Origin: Acidiferrobacter sp.
Lineage (GTDB): Bacteria; Pseudomonadota; Gammaproteobacteria; Acidiferrobacterales; Acidiferrobacteraceae
Direction: 5' to 3'
Assembly: GCA_027335965.1 (NCBI GenBank)
Contig: DAHWGZ010000025.1
Coordinates: 1 to 16,118 of the forward strand
Length of the DNA stretch: 16,118 nt
The position numbers and the translations under genes are program-made. The notes under the pieces were generated by a model. The model was not told where the DNA came from. It saw only the letters and a program-made list of their open reading frames with translations, and did not search any database. The first letter of the stretch is position 1. Each line of letters opens with the position of its first letter. This document shows positions 7,147 through 13,958 of the stretch, one piece after another.

Positions 7147-7452
7147 ATGAGAAGGCAGTTAGCGGCGGTGGGGAGTTCCCTGCTCGTGATGACGATGTTG
7201 ACGGCCTGCCACCACAAGGCGAGCGGTGGCGCCACCCATGGATCCGGAACGGCGTCGTCGGCGGGGACCGCGGGCGGGGCCGGCGCCAATGGCGGCGGGA
7301 CGGGTTCGCCGGGCGCCGCCGGTGGTGGCGCGGGGACCGGTGCCGGCGCCGGTAGCGGCGGCACGTCATCCTCGGGCGGCGGCACGGGCGGCGGCACGGG
7401 CGGCGGGAGCGGGTCCTCGGGTGGCGGCACGGGGTCGGCGGGCGGCGCCTGA
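7147..7452 (+). CDS. Small Gly/Ser/Thr/Ala-rich lipoprotein
   Basis: This 101-residue product has an N-terminal lipoprotein signal (MRRQLAAVGSSLLVMTML) with lipobox LTAC, so Cys21 is expected to be lipidated. The mature part starts CHHKASGGATHGSG and then consists almost only of Gly, Ala, Ser, Thr and a few Pro or Asn, with repeats of the GGGTG type near the end. It has no predicted fold and no charged residues after His32. The start is secure: AAGGAGG (7134-7140) lies 6 nt before the ATG at 7147, and codon use stays consistent to the stop. It follows leuA by 79 nt. I do not recognise a family. The composition suggests a flexible surface or envelope tether, but that is inference. Confidence 0.75.
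   Translation: MRRQLAAVGSSLLVMTMLTACHHKASGGATHGSGTASSAGTAGGAGANGGGTGSPGAAGGGAGTGAGAGSGGTSSSGGGTGGGTGGGSGSSGGGTGSAGGA
7377..7440 (+). repeat. Low-complexity GGCGGCACG-type tandem repeat inside the lipoprotein gene
   Basis: The unit GGCGGCGGCACG and close variants recur about four times in 64 nt, encoding Gly-Gly-Gly-Thr/Ser runs. Such repeats are prone to slippage and length change between strains. Confidence 0.6.
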
Positions 7453-7586
7453 CGCGGGTCGTGGAGGCCGCCGGGCCCGGAGCGAGAGGGGACGCTCGGG
7501 TCCCAAGCGCCCCCGCGGCCCGCACCTCCGGGGTCTCGCGGTCCACGGGTGCGGGCGGCCTGGGCGCCGGTCCCGGCAGGGGCGGG

Positions 7587-7606
7587 GTCTTGCCCGCGGG
7601 CAAGAC
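7587..7606. repeat. Perfect 20-bp palindrome
   Basis: The sequence GTCTTGCCCGCGGGCAAGAC is its own reverse complement. As RNA it would form an 8-bp stem with a CGCG loop. No T-run follows on either strand, so it is not a classic terminator. It could be a dimer-protein binding site or an RNA hairpin. Confidence 0.55.
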
Positions 7607-7703
7607 GGGCGGGCGTGACCATCGGGTGGCAATAATCCTGACCGCGGAGCCGGTCAGCGCGGGCCCTAGCTTGCCGGGCAGGCTTCAAGGGGTCTTTGGA
7701 GGG

Positions 7704-7723
7704 GCGGGGGTCGGGTCCCCCGC
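7704..7723 (+). repeat. GC-rich hairpin upstream of the Yip1-family gene
   Basis: GCGGGGG (7704-7710) pairs with CCCCCGC (7717-7723) around the 6-nt loop TCGGGT, followed by TTGCCTCGTT. The short T-poor tail makes terminator function uncertain. Confidence 0.35.
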
Positions 7724-7865
7724 TTGCCTCGTTGCCGGATGCCTCGTGCGCGCGGGCGGCCGCCGGGCGCGCCCGTCGCGGCCCGTTGGCGTGTCGGGCC
7801 GTGCCTCGGGCCTAGCCGTCGCATAGCGGGCACTGGTATGCTCGGCCCCGTACAAAGGGGCTACG

Positions 7866-8495
7866 ATGCGGTCAGGGGATACGGTTGTCGGGGTTTTGAG
7901 GGTCATTCGCGACACGGCCATAAACGTCATATTAAGGCCGGCGGCGTTCTTCCAGACGATGCCGAGAGGGGGCGGTTTCCGGACCCCGTACGTGTTCTTG
8001 CTCGTCATCGGCTTGTTCGACATGTTGCTGTTGTCCCTTTTTGAGGCGGTGGCCGTCGGACCCAAGGCAGGGCTCGCGTTCGCCGTTCATGCCGTCGTGC
8101 TCGCGCCGCTCGCGTTGACCTTGTCCGGTTTCGTGCTCACCACCGTGTTTTTCGTGTTCTGGAAGCTCATGGGTTCTTCCCAGTCCTATGAGACCGCCTA
8201 CCGTACGTTCGCCTACAGTTACGCGATTTCGCCGGTGACCACGATCATGGGCTTCATACCCTATTTCACGCTCGCGGGCCTCGTCTGGTGGTTCGCCCTG
8301 CTTATCGTCGCCAGCGTCTACGTCCATGGCATAAGCCGTCTCAAGGCGACCGCCGTATTCGTGGCCCTGGGGCTTGCCATGACGATCTTCGTGACGCGCG
8401 CCGAACGCTACGTCATGCGCCATGGCCTGACGCGCCCGGTCGCCCATGTGGGCCGGCCGGCGAGCCGGACGCGCATGCCCCCCTCGTCGATCTGA
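7866..8495 (+). CDS. Yip1-family integral membrane protein
   Basis: This 209-residue protein has four to five membrane segments, near residues 41-60, 72-97, 121-157 (likely two) and 159-177. The segment around 108-160 (SYETAYRTFAYSYAISPVTTIMGFIP, then AGLVWWFALLIVASVYVHGISRLKATAVFV) carries the pattern of the bacterial Yip1 domain: an aromatic start, a Pro in the third helix and the VHGISRLKA turn. Bacterial members have no firm biochemical role. The C-terminal tail (about 178-209) is Arg-rich and probably cytoplasmic. The ATG at 7866 follows AAGGGG (7855-7860) by 5 nt. The family call is fairly secure; function is unknown. Confidence 0.82.
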   Translation: MRSGDTVVGVLRVIRDTAINVILRPAAFFQTMPRGGGFRTPYVFLLVIGLFDMLLLSLFEAVAVGPKAGLAFAVHAVVLAPLALTLSGFVLTTVFFVFWKLMGSSQSYETAYRTFAYSYAISPVTTIMGFIPYFTLAGLVWWFALLIVASVYVHGISRLKATAVFVALGLAMTIFVTRAERYVMRHGLTRPVAHVGRPASRTRMPPSSI

Positions 8496-8574
8496 CGCCC
8501 CCGCGCGGCATTGGCAACACCCTTCTCCCGCGTTCGGTAAAGGGGAGGGACGAGCCTGTCGGAAATCAGGTAAG

Positions 8575-8599
8575 CTCGTAGCCTCCGGTCCTCTACGAG
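8575..8599 (+). repeat. Inverted repeat/hairpin just upstream of the DUF3096 gene
   Basis: CTCGTAG (8575-8581) and CTACGAG (8593-8599) are perfect arms with an 11-nt loop, ending 9 nt before the ATG at 8609. The GAGA at the end of the right arm is the only purine-rich stretch near that start, so the hairpin would mask the likely ribosome-binding site. It may instead be an operator or a weak terminator of the Yip1-family gene. Confidence 0.5.
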
Positions 8600-8608
8600 A
8601 CTTTACTC

Positions 8609-8749
8609 ATGTATCTCCACATTGCGCTCGCGCCGCTCATCTCCCTGATTGCCGGCATCCTCATTCTCGTCGTGCCGCGCCTGCTCAACTACATCGTGGC
8701 CATTTACCTGATCGCCATCGGTATCCTGGGGATGTTGAACGGAGGATGA
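8609..8749 (+). CDS. DUF3096-family membrane mini-protein (46 aa)
   Basis: The product is almost wholly hydrophobic and matches the short DUF3096 pattern: APLISLIAGILILVVPRLLN followed by YIVAIYLIAIGILGM and a final LNGG. It probably makes two short membrane helices with a Pro-Arg turn between them. The family has no established function. The start at 8609 lacks a clear ribosome-binding site and is preceded by a hairpin. The last codons overlap the start of the tetrahaem cytochrome gene by 4 nt (ATGA), so the two are probably translated in a coupled way. This gene is easy to miss because of its size, but composition and family match support it. Confidence 0.8.
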   Translation: MYLHIALAPLISLIAGILILVVPRLLNYIVAIYLIAIGILGMLNGG

Positions 8750-10104
8750 AGCGCGCCGCCGCGCTCTTGCTGTGGGGAGCGACAGCGGCCCATGCCGCAG
8801 TCCCTCCCCAGGCCGCGGGGGCGCGGCTCGCGCTGCATGGCGTCGGGTCCGTTCGGGCCTGCGCCAGCTGCCATGGGGCGCAGGGGCAGGGGCGCGCGCA
8901 TTTCGCCTATCCCAGGCTCGCGGGGCTCGGTGTCCGCTACCTTTTGAGCGCGCTGCGCTCTTTTGCCGATGGCCGGCGCCTGAACGGCATCATGACCCCC
9001 ATCGCCCGCCGCCTTTCCGCGCCCGAGATGCGCGCGCTGGCGCAGTACTATGCGGGTTTCGCCCCCCGTCCTCCGCGCGTCGCGCGTCCCGGCGACCGTG
9101 TCCGCCTGGCCCATGGCCGACACTATTATGAACATGGCGATCTTGCCGACCACGTGGTCGCGTGCGCCCGTTGCCACGGACCGCGCGGTCATGGCCTGGG
9201 CGCCAGGTTCCCATGGATCGCCGGGCAGCCGCAGGGCTATCTCAAGACCGAGCTGCGCGCCTTTCGGGGCGGGGCGCGGCGTGGAGGGCTTGGGTTCATG
9301 CGCGCGGCGGCGCGGCCGTTGACCGACCGTCAGATCAACGACATCGCGCTCTATGTGAGCGTGCTGGGCGCGCGTCCCCGTCTGCGCGTGCCGATCATGA
9401 GCAGCCCCATGCCCCTGGTGGCGCCGCGCACCTTCGTCCCGCCGCGTCGCGACGCGATCCCGCCCACGCTCTTTGGCAACGCCGTCCTGCGCGGCCGCGC
9501 GATTTTCGATCATACCGGCCGTTATGCGCGGCCTTTCGTGGGTGATGCCCTGTCTTGTGGCGACTGCCACCTGGGGGAGGGGCGGGAGGCCGGCGCCGGA
9601 CCGTTGTGGGCGGCGGTCGCCTTATTCCCGCGGCTCTACCGCGGACACATGACGACACTCGCGGCGCGTATTCAGGCGGCCTTCGCGCAGAGCGAAAACG
9701 GGCGCGCGCCCCCGTTAGACAGCGCGGTCCTGACGGATCTCCTGGCCTATGCGCATTGGATGAGTCGCGGCGAGGCCCTGGGCGCGCACGCGCCCGGGCG
9801 CGGCTATTCGCCAGTCGCCCCGCCCGGGCGCAACCCTGATATCGGACGCGGTGCTATGCTTTATGCCCAGCAATGCGCCGTGTGTCACGGTGGACACGGG
9901 CAGGGCAGACAATATGATGCGCGCCTCATGTTTCCCCCCGTATGGGGGCCGCAAAGCTTCGGGCAGCGCGCGAGTCTTGCCCGAAGGGCGGTTTTGGCGG
10001 CCTTCTTGAAGAGCACCATGCCTTATGCCGATCCTGGCAGCCTGACGGCCGGAGCGGCCTACGACCTGGCTGCGTTTCTGGACGCCCAGCCGCGGCCCCG
10101 CTGA
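8746..10104 (+). CDS. Exported tetrahaem cytochrome c: TsdB-like plus TsdA-like (thiosulfate dehydrogenase) fusion
   Basis: This 452-residue protein starts with a signal peptide (MKRAAALLLWGATAAHA, cleavage near 17) and has four haem c sites: CASCH (39-43), CARCH (140-144), CGDCH (271-275) and CAVCH (377-381). The first two lie in tandem cytochrome c4-like modules with PRLAGLGVRYLLSAL, WIAGQPQGYLKTELRAF and Met-containing loops, like TsdB. The second half follows TsdA, the periplasmic thiosulfate dehydrogenase/tetrathionate reductase: LSCGDCHLGEGREAGAGPLWA, LFPRLYRG, SENGRAPPLDS, FPPVWGPQSF, FLKSTMP and AYDLAAFLDAQPRP. TsdB-TsdA fusions are known in some sulfur oxidisers. Unusually, the Cys that ligates the active-site haem in TsdA (in the GCFxRSxNG motif) is replaced by Ala (QAAFAQSENG, Ala312), and no other non-haem Cys exists in this half. 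Met425 may be the fourth haem's ligand. Thiosulfate oxidation is therefore plausible but not assured. The start overlaps the DUF3096 stop, with GGAGG directly in front, suggesting reinitiation. Confidence 0.88.
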   Translation: MKRAAALLLWGATAAHAAVPPQAAGARLALHGVGSVRACASCHGAQGQGRAHFAYPRLAGLGVRYLLSALRSFADGRRLNGIMTPIARRLSAPEMRALAQYYAGFAPRPPRVARPGDRVRLAHGRHYYEHGDLADHVVACARCHGPRGHGLGARFPWIAGQPQGYLKTELRAFRGGARRGGLGFMRAAARPLTDRQINDIALYVSVLGARPRLRVPIMSSPMPLVAPRTFVPPRRDAIPPTLFGNAVLRGRAIFDHTGRYARPFVGDALSCGDCHLGEGREAGAGPLWAAVALFPRLYRGHMTTLAARIQAAFAQSENGRAPPLDSAVLTDLLAYAHWMSRGEALGAHAPGRGYSPVAPPGRNPDIGRGAMLYAQQCAVCHGGHGQGRQYDARLMFPPVWGPQSFGQRASLARRAVLAAFLKSTMPYADPGSLTAGAAYDLAAFLDAQPRPR

Positions 10105-10137
10105 CGGGTGGCGCGCACGCCGATCCGCGGTTCTTAT

Positions 10138-10143
10138 AGGAGG
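10138..10143 (+). promoter_or_regulatory. Strong ribosome-binding site serving a mini-ORF
   Basis: AGGAGG lies 8 nt before the ATG at 10152, not at a usable distance from the flavoprotein start at 10178 (34 nt away). It therefore points to translation of the 9-codon ORF. Confidence 0.65.
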
Positions 10144-10151
10144 ACAGTGTT

Positions 10152-10181
10152 ATGCCGTGCCTTCCTAGGTTTTGCCCATGA
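10152..10181 (+). CDS. Nine-residue leader peptide coupled to the flavoprotein gene
   Basis: The ORF encodes MPCLPRFCP and its stop overlaps the start of the next gene (CCATGA, ATG at 10178). It has the best ribosome-binding site in the area, while the downstream gene has only a poor one. Translation of the large gene probably depends on ribosomes finishing this peptide. Two Cys and three Pro in nine residues could make it sensitive to cysteine supply or to ribosome stalling, but that is speculation. It could also be a chance ORF. Confidence 0.45.
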   Translation: MPCLPRFCP

Positions 10182-11335
10182 ACGTCATCCCCGCGCGACT
10201 GCGGCCGCTGCAGGCGCGATTCGCGGCGGTGGCCCGGGACGTATTGGGGCCGCGTGCGGCCACTGTCGATCGGGAGGCAAAGTGGCCCGAGGCGAGCTTC
10301 GCGGCGCTGGCGGACGCGGGCCTCATGGGACTGCATGTCCCCAAGCGGCTGGGAGGGCTGGAGGAAGGTTTCTCGGCCCTGGTGATGGCAACCGAGACCC
10401 TGGCGCAGGCCTGCGCGTCTTCGGCGTTATGCTACGGCATGCATTGCGTGGGTTCGGCGGCGATCGCCGCGAAGGCCACGCGCGACCAGGAGGAGCGCTA
10501 TCTCGTGCCCATCGCCCAGGGGCGACATGTGACGACCCTGGCGCTATCCGAGCCCGGTCATGGATCGCATGCCTACCTCGCCGATACGCAACTGCGACAA
10601 GATGGCCTCGATTACCGGGTGTGCGGCACCAAGCAATTCGTAACCAACGGCTCTTACGCCGATTCCTATGTGGTCTCGACCAAGGCCAGCGAACCGAACG
10701 AGCAGGGTGAGTTTTCGTGCGTCCTGGTCGACAAGACCGCGGCCGGCCTGTCCTGGCTTGCGCCCTGGGATGGCATGGGCCTGCGCGGCAACGCCTCGCG
10801 CGGGATGCGGCTCGACAACGCGCGGGTGCCGCGCGCCAATCGGCTCGGCGACGAAGGCGACGAGGTGTGGTATTTCTTCCAGATCATCGCCCCGTATTTT
10901 CTCATGGCCATGGCCGGCACCTACAATGGCATCGCCCAGGCGGCGTTGGCCAATGCCCTCACGCATGTGCGTGAGCGGACCTTCAGTCATTCCGGGGAAT
11001 CGCTTGCGCGCGCCGACATGGTCCAGGACAAGGTCGGGGCCTTGTGGGTGCGCGTCCAGCAGGCGCGCCTGCTGGCTTATCATGCCGCCGAGCTTGCCGA
11101 TGCCAACGACCCGGATGCCTTGCAGGCGCTCCTCGCGAGCAAGGTGAGCGCAGGCGAGGCCGCAGTCGATGTCGCGACCGAAGCCATGGCCCTGTGCGGG
11201 GGCGTGGCGTATCGCGAGAATGCGGTGCAGGCGCGGTTGCTGCGCGATGCGCACGCGGCACCCGTGATGTCGCCGACGTCGGCCATGCTGCGCCTGTGGA
11301 CCGGGCGCTTATTGCTCGGAATGCCGATCCTTTGA
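10178..11335 (+). CDS. Acyl-CoA-dehydrogenase-family flavoprotein, catalytic Glu absent
   Basis: Members bind FAD in a three-domain fold (helical, beta, helical) and usually oxidise acyl-CoA at C2-C3. This 385-residue protein has the family layout: a helical N-terminus with LADAGLMGLHVPKRLGG, the flavin/substrate segment LALSEPGHGSH and GTKQFVTNGSYADSYVV, then the C-terminal helices with MAGTYNGIAQAALANAL, LCGGVAYRENAVQARLLRDA and a TGRLLLG tail. Where medium-chain enzymes have the catalytic base (IYEGT), this one reads VMSPT, with Ser365 at the Glu position by exact spacing from Arg356-Asp357. The alternative Glu site of isovaleryl-CoA-type enzymes also lacks Glu. Its substrate is thus unclear, and a non-dehydrogenase flavin role is possible. 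The ATG at 10178 overlaps the mini-ORF stop. The stop overlaps the histidine-kinase start (TGATG). Confidence 0.88.
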   Translation: MNVIPARLRPLQARFAAVARDVLGPRAATVDREAKWPEASFAALADAGLMGLHVPKRLGGLEEGFSALVMATETLAQACASSALCYGMHCVGSAAIAAKATRDQEERYLVPIAQGRHVTTLALSEPGHGSHAYLADTQLRQDGLDYRVCGTKQFVTNGSYADSYVVSTKASEPNEQGEFSCVLVDKTAAGLSWLAPWDGMGLRGNASRGMRLDNARVPRANRLGDEGDEVWYFFQIIAPYFLMAMAGTYNGIAQAALANALTHVRERTFSHSGESLARADMVQDKVGALWVRVQQARLLAYHAAELADANDPDALQALLASKVSAGEAAVDVATEAMALCGGVAYRENAVQARLLRDAHAAPVMSPTSAMLRLWTGRLLLGMPIL

Positions 11336-13734
11336 TGGCGGGCCGGCCGGCGCTCTTCATCGACAACCCGGTCCGGGAGCGGTCGGCGGATCCCCTTCCG
11401 GAGCGGGCGCGGGCCGCGGCCGCGGCGTGCCAGATGCCCTTTGAGCGGATTTTCATCGAGTCGGCCGACGATCTCGCCAATACCATGTCCGCGACCCCGC
11501 TGGTGGTGCTGTTGGCCCCCGGCATGGCGCCGCTGTTTGCCATGGCGCGCCGCGCCCGTTCCTTGTGGCCGGACGCGCTGATCATATTTCTCGCCCCCGC
11601 GCTGCGCCTGCTGGTCTTGCAAAACGAGCTCATGGTGCGCGGTTTGTTCGGCGACTTGTATCGGATGCAGGATGCGGACAGCGCGGAGCTGAGCGATGAA
11701 CTGGCCGATCATATCGCCACGGCCATCCGCCGCCATGCGCAAAGCGCGACCGTGGAGGCGATCAACGCCCGCCTGTCGCGGCAGATGCCGCAACCCGCCA
11801 ACGTGCGCCGGCTCCTGCAGTCGAATCAGTATCTGGCGAGCGTGTTGTTCAATGCCCCGGACGGTATCGTGTTTCTCGATGCGCATGGCACGATCAGCCT
11901 CTGGAACGGCGGCGCCACCGGGATGTTTGGCTACGACGAGGACGCCGCCGTCGGGCGGCCGCTCGACTTTCTCTCGTGCCCGGGGGGCGCGCGGGATACG
12001 CCCACCCTGCTTTCGGTGTTGGCGGAAGTCATGGACGGCCATGCCGCGATGCGGCGTGACCTGAGCTTATGCAACGCGGCCGGGCAACGGGTCGATGTGG
12101 ACGTGACCTTGGCCGAGGTCGGTGACGAGGATGGCCGGCGCCTGGGTTTCGCGCTTTTCATGCGCGACGTCACGGCCCGCAACTGCTATCAGGAGTCGCT
12201 GGCGGCGGAGCGCGAACGCCTGCTCGTGACCTTGCGGAGCATCGGGGATGGGGTCATCACCACCGACACCGCCGGGCGCGTGACCCTTCTGAACCGCGTC
12301 GCCGAGACCCTCTGCGGGTGGCCGCTCGCCGACGCCTTGGGTCAGCCGCTCGCGCGGGTCTTTCGGGTCGTCGAGGAGCGTACCTTGGAGCCCCGCGAAG
12401 ATCCGGTGAGCCGGGTGCTGCGCACCAACGCCGTCATCGAGCTCGCCACCCATGCCACCCTGATCAGCCGCGATGGCAGCCGCCGCCTGATCGCCGATAG
12501 CGGGGCGCCGATCCGCGATGCCGCGGGGTGCATTACCGGGGTCGTGCTCGTGTTCCGCGACGTGACCGAGAAGCAGCGCATAGAAGACGCCCTGATGCGC
12601 GCCCGCCAACTGGAGGCCATCGGTTTTCTGGCGGGAGGTATTGCCCATGATTTCAATAATATCCTCACGGCGCTGTTTGGCAACATAAGCCTCATGCGCA
12701 TGCACGTCCCGCCCGACTCCCCGGCGCTCGCGCTTTTGGAGCAGGCGGATCGGGCCTTTTATCGCGCCCGTGATCTCACCCAGCAGTTGTTGACGTTTGC
12801 CAAGGGCGGGGCGCCCCTGAAAAGAACAGGCTCCCTGCGGGCCCTGATCGAGGACACGGCGCGCTTTCTGCTCCCCGGGACCAAGACCGTGACGTCTTTC
12901 GCGTTTTCCGATGAGCTGTGGAGCGCGGAATTCGATCCCGGCCAGATGTCGCAGGCCCTGTCCAATATCCTGTTGAATGCCATCCAAGCCATGCCCGCCG
13001 GCGGGGTCATCGCCGTGGGCGGGTCCAATGTCCGCTTGCGTCCCAACGAGGTCCCGCCCCTCACCGAGGGTCCCTATGTCCGCTTGTTCATCGAGGATGA
13101 AGGACCGGGAATCCCCAAGGCCGATCGGGAGCGGGTGTTTCATCCCTATTTCACCACCAAGGAGTCAGGGACCGGCCTTGGCCTGGCCACCGCCTACTCC
13201 GTGGTGCAGCGCCACGGTGGCCATATCGGCATCGGCGAAAGCGCTCGCGGCGCGCGGTTCGAGATCTATCTGCCGGCCGCCGACACGCATCCCGCCCAGC
13301 CCGCGGGCGAGCGAGGCGCCCGCGAAGAGCCCGATGGGGGTCACGGCTATGTCGTGATCATGGACGACGAGGGGCCGGTGCGCGCCGTGTGCGCCGATAT
13401 ATTGAGGCATCTGGGGTACGAGTCGGAGTCGGTCGCCGACGGGGAATCGCTGGTCTCGTTGTATGGCAGGCGGCTTGCCGAGGGCCGCAGGCCCGATGCG
13501 GTGATCGTCGACCTTACGGTGCCAGGCGGCATGGACGGGCGCGAGGCGGCGCGTCGCATCCTGGCCATCGACCGCGATGCGCGGCTTCTGGTGTCGAGCG
13601 GCTATTGCAACGATCCCGTGATGTCCGCCTACGAGGATCACGGGTTTGTCGGCATGATCGCCAAACCCTATGATGTACACGAACTCGCGGCCAATCTCGC
13701 GCGGGTGGTGCGCGCATCGCGCGACAAGGCTTGA
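11335..13734 (+). CDS. Cytoplasmic hybrid histidine kinase: pseudo-receiver, PAS-PAS, HisKA-HATPase, receiver
   Basis: This 799-residue two-component sensor has no membrane helix. Residues 1-120 look like a receiver fold without the phosphate-accepting Asp (PLVVLLAPGM in its place), followed by a helical stalk. PAS 1 (about 163-280) starts SNQYLASVLFNAPDGIVFLD and ends MRDVTARN. PAS 2 (about 292-411) has LRSIGDGVITTDTAGRVTLLN and ends FRDVTEKQ. The kinase core has the phosphorylatable His438 in GGIAHDFNN, the N box (Asn548 in NILLNAIQAM), DEGPGIP (Asp588) and GTGLGL (612-617). The C-terminal receiver has Asp677/Asp678, phosphorylatable Asp726 and Lys777. This resembles NtrB-like and PAS-hybrid kinases. 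The ATG at 11335 overlaps the flavoprotein stop by 1 nt. No cognate DNA-binding regulator lies in the window. The signal sensed is unknown; the gene order suggests it relates to the flavoprotein or glycerate metabolism. Confidence 0.93.
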   Translation: MAGRPALFIDNPVRERSADPLPERARAAAAACQMPFERIFIESADDLANTMSATPLVVLLAPGMAPLFAMARRARSLWPDALIIFLAPALRLLVLQNELMVRGLFGDLYRMQDADSAELSDELADHIATAIRRHAQSATVEAINARLSRQMPQPANVRRLLQSNQYLASVLFNAPDGIVFLDAHGTISLWNGGATGMFGYDEDAAVGRPLDFLSCPGGARDTPTLLSVLAEVMDGHAAMRRDLSLCNAAGQRVDVDVTLAEVGDEDGRRLGFALFMRDVTARNCYQESLAAERERLLVTLRSIGDGVITTDTAGRVTLLNRVAETLCGWPLADALGQPLARVFRVVEERTLEPREDPVSRVLRTNAVIELATHATLISRDGSRRLIADSGAPIRDAAGCITGVVLVFRDVTEKQRIEDALMRARQLEAIGFLAGGIAHDFNNILTALFGNISLMRMHVPPDSPALALLEQADRAFYRARDLTQQLLTFAKGGAPLKRTGSLRALIEDTARFLLPGTKTVTSFAFSDELWSAEFDPGQMSQALSNILLNAIQAMPAGGVIAVGGSNVRLRPNEVPPLTEGPYVRLFIEDEGPGIPKADRERVFHPYFTTKESGTGLGLATAYSVVQRHGGHIGIGESARGARFEIYLPAADTHPAQPAGERGAREEPDGGHGYVVIMDDEGPVRAVCADILRHLGYESESVADGESLVSLYGRRLAEGRRPDAVIVDLTVPGGMDGREAARRILAIDRDARLLVSSGYCNDPVMSAYEDHGFVGMIAKPYDVHELAANLARVVRASRDKA

Positions 13735-13757
13735 TCGTTTTCTCGCGGAGGCGGGCT

Positions 13758-13958
13758 GTGGCGCGATTGCTGATCATTTCGGGCATCATTCTCATCGTCG
13801 CGGGCCTCGCCTGGGAGGCGCGCGGTCGCGTGCCGTGGCAACGGCTCCCCGGGGACCTGGTGCTGCGCGTGGGGGATATGCGCATCCATGTCTTGTGGGC
13901 CGCGTCACTGTTTTTGAGCGTGGTCTTGAGTCTTTTGCTGTGGATCACACGCCGGTAG
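13758..13958 (+). CDS. DUF2905-family small membrane protein
   Basis: The 66-residue product (GTG start) has two membrane helices: ARLLIISGIILIVAGLAWEA and a second, VLWAASLFLSVVLSLLLWI. Between them is the family signature RLPGDLVLRVGDMRIHV. DUF2905 proteins have no assigned function. The GTG at 13758 was chosen because GGAGG (13747-13751) lies 6 nt upstream and the next residues match the family; an earlier in-frame TTG would add nine residues. The gene lies 23 nt after the histidine kinase and its end overlaps the glycerate kinase start by 19 nt, so all three are probably one operon. Confidence 0.88.
   Translation: MARLLIISGIILIVAGLAWEARGRVPWQRLPGDLVLRVGDMRIHVLWAASLFLSVVLSLLLWITRR

Larger units (their letters stand above)
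7453..7865 (+). other. Gene-free region between the lipoprotein and Yip1-family genes
   Basis: This 413-nt stretch holds no supported gene; open frames are Gly/Arg/Pro-rich and lack ribosome-binding sites. It contains a 20-bp perfect palindrome (7587-7606) and a G-rich/C-rich hairpin (7704-7723). Near its end TATGCT with an upstream TG (7834-7842) resembles an extended -10 element and could serve the downstream gene from about 7850, though no -35 is visible. Confidence 0.4.

Noticed and set aside
7377..7440. CRISPR-like short repeats
   Set aside because: The repeats are contiguous, in frame and Gly-coding, without spacers.
8446..8745. N-terminal extension of the tetrahaem cytochrome by 100 residues
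   Set aside because: The frame is open upstream, but a clean signal peptide starts at 8746 and the upstream residues overlap the Yip1-family gene end and the DUF3096 gene.
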